Below are positions 17,841-28,300 of a stretch of 40,509 nt of DNA, in pieces (position 1 is the stretch's first letter; each line of letters starts with the position of its first letter). The position numbers were made by a program, and so were the translations under genes. A model generated the notes under the pieces. It was given only the letters and a program-made list of their open reading frames with translations, did no database searches and was not told the DNA's origin. Origin of the DNA: Nostoc desertorum CM1-VF14 (GTDB lineage: Bacteria > Cyanobacteriota > Cyanobacteriia > Cyanobacteriales > Nostocaceae); contig JAHHHR010000066.1 in the NCBI GenBank assembly GCA_019359245.1, positions 1 to 40,509 of the forward strand, in the 5' to 3' direction.

Positions 17841-18648
17841 AAAAAAAAAGGTTAGAGGACTACAAGACATTGAACGTAGTGTTGTCAATGAAGATAAGGA
17901 TTTGGCGACTATTATTGAAGATTATTGCTCGGCAGTGCGTAGTTCTATAACCAATGATGGTCATCCACCATTAGAGGCATCTGGATTAAAGTTACAAGAA
18001 AATTTGACGCTAATAGAGCAAAGTTTAGAACGGATGGAAAAAAAAGTGCTTTACCAGCACCTTTAGTCAACTTAAAACACCTGATAGCTAAGGGGTTATC
18101 TGCGGCTGCATCTTTATTTTCACCTGTTATAGTTGCATATCAGTGGGAAGATACAAGCTAGTAATATTCTCAATAATAAAATAGGTCTTGATGCTGCTGG
18201 AGTTAAACAAAGTTATCAGGAACTATTAACAGAAATGTGCCAACAAAAGCAGAAAGCTGGTACACTTAGTACCGCAATCGATAACTTTATAAAAACCACT
18301 CATAACTACTGGTCTGGACTTTTTCATTGTTATGAAATTGAAGATTTTCCCAGAACTAATAATGACTTAGAACATGCTTTTGGTATGCTACGTCATCATC
18401 AACGTCGTTGTACTGGTCGTAAAGTTGCCCCCTCATCCCTCGTTATTCGTGGTTCTGTCAAACTTGCCTGTGCAATCGCTACTAAACTTCATTCTTTTAC
18501 CGCATCTGATTTAGCACAAGTTGATATTCATACTTGGCTCGAATTACGCTTTCAACTGAAAAAACACCATAAAGCCAGAATTGAACAATATCGATTTCGC
18601 AGAGATCCCAAGGGTTACTTGGCTAATTTAGAGAGTCGTCTTCTCTAG
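17840..18648 (+). pseudogene. transposase remnant with frameshifts
   Basis: Three segments in different frames form one protein: VRGLQDIERSVVNEDKDLAT to about 18035; after a shift in an A-run near 18040, LPAPLVNLKHLIAKGLSAAA to about 18150; then from about 18160 to 18648 a long intact end with TNNDLEHAFGMLRHHQRR and CTGRKVAPSSLVIRG. The last block resembles the acidic C-terminal motif of DDE transposases (NNDLE...RR..GRK). The N-terminal half is missing and the left end abuts the cut DUF3703 gene. I cannot name the IS family. No terminal inverted repeats were identified. Confidence 0.65.
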
Positions 18649-18670
18649 TAAGTTTTACCACACTAGAGAA
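18641..18670. terminator. hairpin at the end of the transposase remnant
   Basis: TTCTCTAGT and ACTAGAGAA form a perfect nine-base stem around a 12-base loop, overlapping the transposase stop codon. No long T-run follows. It may be a terminator or part of the element's end. Confidence 0.4.
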
Positions 18671-18767
18671 TAACATAGATAAGCTGTAGACAAAACTGCA
18701 AAATCTAAGCCAGGATAGTATCGGATTGTCAGTGATGATAGCAGGCTGCTGCAACTAGTAGTTTGCC

Positions 18768-19121
18768 TTGCCGATCGCACAGGCAATCCAATTGCGATCG
18801 CTTCACCACTACCGGGGGAGAGAACGTCCTTGTGAGTTAATTACTCTACCTATTGAGACTAATTATAGCGATCGCTTAGAGATGCTTTTGTCAGCAGTGC
18901 GTTTTATTAGTTTTACAATTCCGGTAGAAGGTGTGACCCACTTGCACTTTAATGCTACACCTTTATGTTCTGCGAGAGCTTTTGTTAATCTGGTGAATCT
19001 TTTATGGACACATGGTGGAAATTTAAATTATCGTTTAATTTTGTTATCTAGTGCTACTAAATACTCCCGAGGAAGAGATAGTAATAGTTTTTCATTAGCT
19101 AAGTTTTTGGCTAGTAAATAA
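18768..19121 (+). CDS. hypothetical protein
   Basis: An open frame of 117 codons from a TTG; an ATG at 18882 would give about 80 residues. The part from about codon 30 (DRLEMLLSAVRFISFTIPVE, then THLHFNATPLCSARAFVNLV) has ordinary protein composition, while the first 20 codons overlap GCGATCGC sites and look non-coding. I recognise no domain. It may be the C-terminal remnant of a longer gene interrupted near 18770. Confidence 0.35.
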   Translation: MPIAQAIQLRSLHHYRGRERPCELITLPIETNYSDRLEMLLSAVRFISFTIPVEGVTHLHFNATPLCSARAFVNLVNLLWTHGGNLNYRLILLSSATKYSRGRDSNSFSLAKFLASK

Positions 19122-19203
19122 AGCTTTGCAACTAAATAAATTAACTTACATTGTTCGGTTATTCTCAATTTTCAAACTAAAAATGTTCGGATTTTTCATA
19201 ACT

Positions 19204-20466
19204 ATGATGCGTTTAATCAAATTTTTAGTACTTATCCTACTCGGTTTACTCTCAACTACAATTTTCAACTTCAGCAATGCCGTAATTGCTGCACCTAAAG
19301 TTTCTCAAGACAACAGGCTGACTTTTGTGGCTACGAAGGAAATCCCGAAGTATGAAAGTAATATTTATACCATCAAAACTAACGGTTCAGCCCGCCGCCA
19401 GCTTACCAAAAAGCTGAATGTCTATTCCACAATCGTTTGGTTGGAAAATGGTAAAAGGCTAGCTTTTATTAATGATGGGGTTGATGTTTACACAATGAAT
19501 GCAGATGGTTCCAAACTAACTAAAATATTCTCTGGGTTTGGCTGCAAAGCTTCTAACATTGAAATTCAGTGGTTATTAAATGGCCAAAAACTTGCCATTA
19601 AAGAATCTTGCGATGGTAGTACTGTTGATGATCCAGGTAGCGTATCTCTTTATTTAAGTGATACAACTGGTACACAAGGAACTAAACTGATTCAAAGATG
19701 GGAGATAGGAGGTATTTCGCAAAAAACAGAAATCTCATCTTCTTTATATCTGTCACCTAATGGGCAACAGGTAGTATTCTTCAAAAATAAAAGTATCTGG
19801 CAAATGAATACAGATGGCTCTAATTTGACAGAGTTAACTAACACTCCCGGAGATGATTATCCTAGCCAAGTGATTTGGTCGCCTGATGGAAACCAGATTG
19901 CAATCTCATCAGGAAAAGACAATAATCAACCGATTTATCTACTCAATGTCAAGAATAAAACACTGACCAATCTATCCGACGAATCTCAAAAAACAGCTTA
20001 TTCTGGGATCATATCATGGTCACATGATGGAACTCAGCTTGCTTATTATCATAACCAAGGTAGAGATTACTCTGGTGAAAAATTAGATATTTTTGTACTT
20101 GATGTCAACAAAAAGACTGTCAAAAAATTGACTTATAAACCAGGTGAATATAGTGAATTACAGTGGTCACCGAATAGTAAGGTGATCGCTTTTGCAAGCG
20201 GAGATTATTCTCAAAAAAAGCTTTATACGATTAGTATTGAGCGACTCAAGCTTACTCAGTTAGCTTCGCAATTACTCCCATCGGAAATTAGCAGTTTAAA
20301 TTGGTCGTTAGATGGTAAAAAAATTGCTTTTATTAAGACAGAAAAAACGAAGAAAAAACCAGATGGTCAAAGTATATTGTATGTGAGCAATCCGGACGGT
20401 TCAAAATTGACTAAATTGTCCAAATCTAATGATTCGTATATTTACGGTCAGACTTGGCAGCCTTAA
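19204..20466 (+). CDS. TolB-like beta-propeller protein with signal peptide
   Basis: 420 residues from the ATG at 19204. A hydrophobic leader (LIKFLVLILLGLLSTTIF) ending near AVIAAPK predicts export. The body is a chain of PD40/TolB-type blades, each with an S-P-D-G-like turn: WSPDGNQIAIS, WSHDGTQLAYY, WSPNSKVIAFAS, WSLDGKKIAFI, and outer turns such as NADGSKLTKI and NPDGSKLTKL. Such propellers bind proteins or glycans in the periplasm or outside; there is no catalytic signature. A TTG at 19126 and an ATG at 19183 are in frame, but the leader fits the start at 19204 (or 19207) best. It does not belong to a tol-pal cluster. Confidence 0.8.
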   Translation: MMRLIKFLVLILLGLLSTTIFNFSNAVIAAPKVSQDNRLTFVATKEIPKYESNIYTIKTNGSARRQLTKKLNVYSTIVWLENGKRLAFINDGVDVYTMNADGSKLTKIFSGFGCKASNIEIQWLLNGQKLAIKESCDGSTVDDPGSVSLYLSDTTGTQGTKLIQRWEIGGISQKTEISSSLYLSPNGQQVVFFKNKSIWQMNTDGSNLTELTNTPGDDYPSQVIWSPDGNQIAISSGKDNNQPIYLLNVKNKTLTNLSDESQKTAYSGIISWSHDGTQLAYYHNQGRDYSGEKLDIFVLDVNKKTVKKLTYKPGEYSELQWSPNSKVIAFASGDYSQKKLYTISIERLKLTQLASQLLPSEISSLNWSLDGKKIAFIKTEKTKKKPDGQSILYVSNPDGSKLTKLSKSNDSYIYGQTWQP

Positions 20467-21003
20467 TTTACTATATCTGATCAAGGAAACCCAACGCTGG
20501 AAACTTTTATGGATATACTTGCTGCTTTAAAAGGCAAAGTCCTGATTGAGTGGAAAAGCACAAAGGTGAAAGAGTTTGGAGGTGACAATGCCGCGTGAGC
20601 GCAATTGTAGGTGAAGCAATTAATATGCTGGCATGATCATTAGGTTTCTGGGCTAGATTAAAGCTGAAATGTAAAAGCTAATGAGACAGTGGTTGTAGAT
20701 AACAATGCCTACTTTTCATAAAATCAAGCTATCAGAAGGGAAACATCTAATCGATACATAATCAACCTTACTGAGCGCTATGAGAATTAATCGCCCTCTA
20801 AAAGGGGCGGCCTCCAAAATTTTATTTGCTTAATATTACACCTATGGAATTTTTACGCCTTCAAAGGAGTTTTCAGGCATCGTAGTCGCACAAGTTGAAA
20901 AACAACTCAGCGATCACAGGTTCAACAGATGGAAATATATCTAAACAAGCTCACGAAAAACCCCAACCTCAGTAAAAGGTTTGGGGAACAAATATCAATA
21001 TAG
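20467..21003. other. gene-free stretch
   Basis: About 540 bases. A 29-codon frame from 20509 (MDILAALKGKVLIEWKSTKV...) is too short and unrecognised. An imperfect GC hairpin lies at 20790-20807, and a stronger hairpin at 20960-20987. No RNA gene recognised. Confidence 0.4.
20960..20987 (-). terminator. possible rho-independent terminator on the minus strand
   Basis: Read on the minus strand: CCCCAAACCT, a seven-base loop, AGGTTGGGG (one bulge), then TTTTTC. This is the shape of an intrinsic terminator for a transcript coming from the right, yet no minus-strand gene is seen there. It could end an unannotated antisense or small RNA, or be a repeat. Confidence 0.35.
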
Positions 21004-22052
21004 TTGCACCTCTATCATGGCACAACTCGATATTCGTTCCAGCACTGTTCAGCTAGAGGTGGAATAACGCCTAAACCACCTTCTATAACCAACAAAGCCA
21101 CCTCTACCGCAAAGAGTGATTCAAAAACACCTGTTAACTCTGCAAACGAGGATATCTCTGTTGAGGAAAATCTAGCTACAGCAACGATTATGGTTACTGC
21201 TATCGAAATTCCAGAGTTGACAGAGGAAGAACAGCGCGATCGCCTTCACCTAGAGCGCCGTGTGGAAAGAGCGTTTTTTGAGGCGGGTAAGGCACTGGCA
21301 GAATTGCGGGATCGCCGGCTGTACCGTTCGACGCATTCAACCTTTGAAGAGTATTGCAAGGACAGGTTTGGGTTTGAACGTCGTCATCCTTACAGATTAA
21401 TTGAAGCTGCTGGAGTTGTAGATAATTTGATCAAAATGTGTCCAATTTGGACACAAAATGAAATTGAAGATGATCCTCCTACAGTCCACTCCGATCAGGT
21501 ACAAATCTTGCCTACCAGCGAGGGGCAAGTTCGACCGATGACCAAACTGGAACCGCAGCAACAGCAAGAAGTGTGGCAAACCGCAGTTCAAGAAGCTGGT
21601 GGCAAAGTTCCCACTGGTAGAATCGTCAAAGATGTTGTGCAGCACGTCATGGAGCGAACCAAAGTACCCAATACCTACCAAATCGGCGAAGTGTGCCAAA
21701 TCGTAGTCAAAGACAACCCGGAACTCAGAGGCAAAGGTGGCTGTTGGGCAATTGTCAGCGCAGTGAATGACTTTAGTTGCAGTGTGAGAATGTGGAATGG
21801 CGAGTACGGTGTTGGGTTGCAGCATCTGAAGTCTTACGATTACTTACCTGCCGACTGTGAGCAGATGCAGGTGATTTGCGATGGCGTAACCGCCCACCGT
21901 AGGTGATTGCATCAGTCGGGTGTATTCCGATTCGCTTGAGGAGACAGTCAAAAATCTGTTGCAGTCGTTGGGAAAGCTGAATCGGCCTTATTTGACGGCT
22001 GTCGAAGAGAAATTGTTGAATGTTCTGGAGTCTGAATACGGGGAAAGATAAC
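21004..22052 (+). pseudogene. conserved cyanobacterial protein, frameshifted by a repeat insertion
   Basis: The frame 21004-21906 (300 codons from TTG) includes LERRVERAFFEAGKALAELR, TFEEYCKDRFGFERRHPYRL and YQIGEVCQIVVKDNPELRGK. The first block resembles a helical domain common in phage- and plasmid-type proteins of cyanobacteria. The frame stops at 21906 inside a 28-base insertion; directly after it, in another frame, the protein clearly continues: ISRVYSDSLEETVKNLLQSL, GKLNRPYLTAVEEKLLNVLE and a TAA at 22050. The start is also disturbed: ATG at 21018 opens MAQLDIRSSTVQLEVE and stops, and the main frame takes over. The product thus lacks its natural ends. Function unknown. Confidence 0.55.
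21883..21910. repeat. short GC-rich repeat, copy 2, causing a frameshift
   Basis: GGCGTAACCGCCCACCGTAG followed by GTGATTGC separates ICD from ISRVYSDSLEE. It is a diverged form of the unit GGCGTAGCCCGCCGCAGGCA at 30104. If a CGC codon was replaced, the net gain is 25 bases (3n+1), which explains the frame change and the TGA at 21904. Confidence 0.5.
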
Positions 22053-22200
22053 ACCCTGAACAATTTTGGCAATTTGGCATCCAATATCTTTGGGTTGCAG
22101 TTTCAATGGAGTTATCAACACAACGGGACAGTGAAGAAGTTGTACGAGGGAAAAGATAAAACTTCCCGCTTCTTGACATCCAGCTATGCCAGTTGTTTAA

Positions 22201-22244
22201 TTGAGTGCTGTAGAACCCCTCTACATAATTGATACAGCACTCAA
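22201..22244. terminator. 12-base inverted repeat downstream of the frameshifted gene
   Basis: TTGAGTGCTGTA and TACAGCACTCAA are perfectly complementary around a 20-base spacer. No T-run follows. It lies between the broken gene and the start of the large kinase, and could be a terminator, a leader structure of the kinase mRNA, or a mobile repeat end. Confidence 0.4.
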
Positions 22245-22348
22245 CAGAGTTCAGTTAAGGCTCTGCAACTGGCTAGAAATGAACAAAACCAAATAGGATT
22301 TCAGAAGATGAAGAATGTAGATAGCTGGATTGCTGTATAGTTTGAGGT

Positions 22349-25300
22349 ATGCCAGATTATAGTCTTGAGAGTTACCCTATGATTGCTCTACCTGGTATTA
22401 ACATCCAAGACAATATCTACGAAAGTTCCAATTCTCTAGTGTATCGGGGCATCAGAGATGATGGAGTAGCGATCGTCGTAAAAATGCTTAAGCTTGATTA
22501 TCCCTCTCCCCAAGAACTAACCCGCTACAGACAGGAATATAAAATTATCCGTTCTCTCAACTTGGAGGGAGTGGTGAAGGCATACAGTCAGCAAGACTAT
22601 CAACGCACTCTGGTGATTCTCTTAGAAGATTTTGGGGGAGAGTCCCTAGAGCAATGGATGCACAAGCGCCCAGATATCTTCTGCCCCATGCCTTTATCCC
22701 AATTTTTGAGTATTGCGATCGCTGTTTGCGATATTCTAGGAAAAATCCATACAGCCAATATCATTCATAAAGATATCAACCCTGGAAATATAGTTCTCAA
22801 TCTGGATACTGGCGTTGTCAAAATTATTGACTTTGGGATTGCCACCCAATTTAACCGCACGAATCCGACTTTTAAAAATCCTCATCTTTTAGAAGGAACA
22901 CTCGCCTACCTATCTCCAGAGCAAACAGGGCGGATGAACCGTTTGCTCGATTACCGCACCGATTTTTACTCCCTTGGTGTGACATTTTACGAACTGCTCA
23001 CTGGACAACTACCATTTCCCACCACAGACGTGCTGGAGCTAGTCCATTGCCATATTGCCAAACATGCTATTCCGCCTAATGAAATAAATACAACGATTCC
23101 CAAGCCAGTTTCAGATATCATTCTCAAACTGATGGCGAAAAATGCTGAAAATCGCTATCAAAGTGCCTGGGGCATCAAAGCGGATTTAGAAATCTGTGCT
23201 GAACAATTAGAAGAAATCGGTCAAATCTTTAGCATTCAACTGGCGCTTCAAGACGTTTGCGATCGGTTTCAAATTCCCCAAAAACTTTATGGGCGGGACA
23301 AGGAAGTTGCAATGTTACTGGCGGCATTTGATCGCATAGCGTGTCCGTTGGCGCAGCCTCCCGCAGGGAAGGACAATCTCTTAAAGTGTTCAGAGTCAAA
23401 TCGCGTCGCTGCTTTATCAAATAATTCGGAACATAGGGAACAACCGGGCAATTCAAAATTCCAAGTCGAAATGATGTTGGTATCTGGCTATGCTGGAATT
23501 GGTAAATCTGCGTTAGTGCAGGAAATTTATAGACCAATCACCCAAAAGCGTGGCTATTTTATTTCTGGTAAATTCGATCAATTTCAGTGCAATATTCCCT
23601 ACAGCGCGATCGCAGATGCTCTGCAAAAATTGGTGCAGCAATTGCTCAGTGAACCAGACGAAGAAGTGCAACAGTGGCGATCGCGCCTGCTAACGGCGTT
23701 GGGAAGCAACGGACAACTCATTGTTGATGTGATCCCGGAAGTTGAATTGATTGTTGGCAAGCAGCCGCCTTTACCGGAAGTTGGAGCAACTGAAGCTCAA
23801 AATCGCTTTCATCGGATTTTTGGGCAATTTGTGCGGGTGTTTTGTTCAGAGTCACATCCCCTGGTGATATTCTTAGATGATTTGCAATGGATAGACTCAG
23901 CAACGCTGAATTTAATCGAGTTGATGCTGCTGGATGAGCAAGCCCAATCACTATTTTTGATTGGAGCTTATCGAGATAATGAAGTGAAACCAACGCATCC
24001 ATTAGCATTAATGCTAGAGAGACTGCGAAAACAAGGTGCAGTGCTTCAGGAAATTATCCTAACACCATTAACTCTGGAACCGTTGGGTCAGTTGATTGCC
24101 GAGACGCTACATCGGAATGCAAATACCGTTCGTCCCTTAGCTGAGTTAGTTTTACGTAAAACTGAGGGCAATCCGTTCTTCGTCAATGAATTTTTGAGAA
24201 TGCTGTATAGCGAAAATTTATTGGCCTTTGACCCCCCTCAATTCCACGCCAGATGCTACCCTGCGGGAATGCTAAGAGCGAACAAGTCGGCAGAGCCGAC
24301 GGCAGTTGCTCCCCTTAGTAAAGGAGGGTGGCAGTGGAACATAGCTCAGATCCAAGCCCAAGATATCACTGATAATGTTGTCGAGTTGATGCTTCACAAG
24401 TTGAAGAAATTGCCAGAGAATACACAGCAAATTCTTCGGCTAGCTGCTTGCGTCGGCGCTGAATTTAATTTAGATACTCTATCGATTGTTTGTGATAAAC
24501 CACCTGAAACGGTTTTTCAAGATTTACTAGCAGCCATACAAGTTGGATTAATTCAACCACGATCTGAATTAGATGAAAAGTTGTTAATTCAAGAGTATAA
24601 GTTCTTGCACGATCGCGTCCAGCAAGCTGCTTATGTCCTAATCGATGAATCGCACAAACAGGTGGTTCATCTTCAAATCGGTCGCAATCTGCTTGAAAAA
24701 ACGTTGCCAGAGGAGTTATCAAAGCGGCTGTTTAAAATTTTGGATCATCTCAACTTAGCGATTGATCTCGTCGTCTCTGAGCAGGAACGAAACAGCATTG
24801 CCAGACTAAACTTAATGGCAGCCCAAAAAGCCAAAGCGGCTACTGCCTATAGTGCAGCTTTGAAGTATGCGATCGCAGGTATCGAGTTACTCGCAACTGA
24901 TAGTTGGCAACATCAGTATGACCTCAGTTTGGTTCTCCATGAAGAAGCGGCAGAAACTGCCTATCTATCCGGTGACTTTCTGGCGATGGAGCAATGGGTT
25001 GCTATTGTTCTACAAGAAGCCAGAACCATTTTAGATAAAGTGAAAGTTCATGAGGTCACAATCAAAACCTATGTAGCACAAACTCACAAGTTAGACGCAA
25101 TTAAAGTCGGGTTGCAAGTATTGGCAAAATTAGGGCTGAACCTGCCAGAATTGCCCACAGAATTGCAGATTCAACAAGCACTTTCAGAAACAGAAGAAGT
25201 TCTGCAAGGAAGGAATATTCAAGATTTAGTGCATTTACCTTTAATGACAGATACCAGTAGATTGGCAGCCATGCGGATTATTTCAAATATCGCTTCTCCT

Positions 25301-28300
25301 GCCTTTCAGGCTGCACCTGCACTGTTTTGGCTGATGGCATGTGAGCAAGTCAAGTTATCGATTCAATATGGCAATGCACCCACTTCTGCGGTTGCCTATT
25401 CTTGTTATGGAGTCGTTATCACCGCAGCAACTCAGGATGTAGAGAAAGCTCATCAGTTGGGTCAACTCGCCCTAAACCTTGTGGAACGGCTGAATGCAAA
25501 AGAACTTAAAAGTAAAACCTTTCTAATTGTTGCGGAAGGCATCAGCTTTGGAAAGTCTCATTTTAGGGAGATTGCATCCCTATTGCAGGAAGGTTACTCC
25601 AGCGGAGTAGAAACCGGAGATTTCGGATTTGCAGGTTTAGCGGCTTACCAAAAATGTGAGTATTTATATTTCAGTGGATTAGAACTGACAGAATTAGAAC
25701 AGGAGATGGAGAATTACAGCCATGCCATCGCCCAATTAAAGCAGGAAACTTGCTTAAATTACCATCAAATCTTTTGGCAGGCAGTGCTTAACTTACAAGG
25801 ACAGGTTAATAACCCCTGCTGTTTACAAGGCGTTGCTTACAATGAGCAACAAGGATTGAACCGCTATTTAGCAAACAATGATTCTCTTGGATTTCAATAT
25901 TTCTACATCAACAAGCTGATCCTCTGCTATCTATTTGGGCAGTTTACTCAAGCGTTAAAGAGTGCAAATGCGGCCCAGGGGTATCTGAAAGGTGCGCCAG
26001 GGCAAGTAACGATGCCATTGCTCTGCTTTTACGACTCCTTAGTGCGACTAGCAATTTATTCACATGCTCCTGATTCAGAACAAAAAGTATTGTTCCTTAA
26101 CGTGAGCAGCAACCAGGAAAAAATGCACAAATGGGCGCGTCATGCGCCTATGAATTTTCTGCATAAATATCATTTAGTTGAGGCAGAAAAAGCGCGAGTT
26201 TTAGGTCAGTTGCTTGAGGCAGAAAAATTATACGAACAAGCGATTCAGGGAGCTAGAGAAAACGAATATATCCAGGAAGAGGCACTAGCATATGAACTAG
26301 CTGCCAAGCATTATCTGGCGCGAGGTTTGGAAAAATTTGCTCATCTCTATATGAAGGAAGCCCACTACTGCTATGAAAGGTGGGGTGCAACCGCAAAAGT
26401 CAGAAATTTGGAGGCTGATTATCCTCAGTTTTTTCCTCAATCAACAAGTGTGAGTTCCATGCCAATCCACACTGCTGCTGGAACTACCTCTAATACCTCA
26501 CATGTTGCTCTCGATTTAGCAACAGTAATGAAAGCATCCCAAGCGATTTCCAGTGAGATTGAACTGGAACAACTGCTCCACACCTTAATGCAGATTCTCA
26601 TTGAGAATGCGGGAGCACAAACCGGATGTCTGCTTTTAGAAAACGCAGGAGAATGGATGATCGAAGCGACCTGTGAACTCATTGAGGGTGCACAGGCCTG
26701 TACAACCCAAGTGCTGCAATCGACTCCGATCGCAAATCGTTTACCTGAATCGATCATTCATTATGTGATTCGGACTCATAAATCGGTCATTCTCAATGAT
26801 GCTAATCGTGAAGGTAATTTTATCAACGATCCCTATATTCAACACCACCAGACTCAATCAGTCTTATGTTTACCGCTGCTCAATCAAAGCAAGCTCATCG
26901 GTGTGTTGTACCTGGAAAATCAATTAGCGGCTAAAGCCTTTACATCAGAGCGATCAGAAATGCTGCATATACTATCATCCCAGGCAGCGATCGCAATTGA
27001 AAATGCCAAACTCTACTTAAAGCTCCGCGCGAGCGAAAGTCAGATGGCTCAATTTTTAGAAGCGATTCCCGTAGGAATTGCCGCCATTGATGCGACGGGT
27101 CGCCCTTACTATGCCAATCAGCGGGGCATTCATCTCATGGGCAAAGGGATTGATCCTGCCGTACCGCCGGATCAAATCGCAGAGGCTTATCAATTTTATG
27201 TGACAGGAACGGATCAAATCTACCCTACTGAAAAAATGCCAATCATCCGGGCGTTGAACGGCGAACGCACTACGATTGATGACGTAGAAATTCGCCAAAA
27301 TAACCAAACGATCCCTGTTGAGGTGTGGGGCACTCCCGTCTTTGACGAACAGGGCAATGTAGTTTATGCGATCGCAGCCTTTCAAGATATCACCCAGCGC
27401 AAACAAGCAGAGAAACTTTTAGCTGACTACAACCAAACGTTAGAACAGCAAATTACTGAGCGGACTTTGCTCCTTTCGCAGGAGATTGGAGAGCGCCAAC
27501 GAGTGGAGAATGCCTTGCGACAAAGTGAAGAGCAACGCAGGCTGACGATGGATTTCACGTACATCGGTAGTTGGAACTGGAATATCACGGAGAACACAGT
27601 AGATTGGAACGACAATCATGCTCGATTGCTGGGGTTAGTTCCCGGTGAGGTTGAGAGCAGCTATCAGGCATGGCGCGATCGCGTTTATCCAGAAGACATT
27701 CATCGGGTTGAGCAAGCTGTTACAACAGCTCTAGCAACTCATACTGATTTTGAAGCTGAATATCGAGTCAATCATCCAGATGGCAGTATTCATTGGCTGG
27801 TAGGTCGAGGTCGAGGCATTTATGACGCAGATAGACAGCCTGTGCGGATGCTAGGAATCATTCTTGACATTAGCGAACAGCGAAACGCTGCACTGCGCGA
27901 ACGCAAACGCGCCCAGCAAGCCTCCATTCTGGAAGAACGCAACCGGATGGCGCGAGAAATTCATGATACACTGGCTCAATCCTTCACAGGTATTCTGCTT
28001 CAAGTTAGAGCAGCAGAACAGGTGCTGGCGGACGACCCAGAAGCAACCCAAGTACATCTGGAAATGATTGAGGAACTAGCACGCGCTGGGCTGGCAGGGG
28101 CACGGCGATCCGTATCAGCACTCCGTCCGCAGCTACTAGAAGAAGGTAATTTAGAGAGTGCCCTGCATCGTATAGTGGCTCAAATGCGATCAACGACCGA
28201 CACGGCTCTGATTTGCGAAACTCAGGGTACAGCCTATTCCTTACCAAGCGAAGTGGAGAATAACTTACTTAGAATTGGGCAGGAAGCATTAACCAATGCA

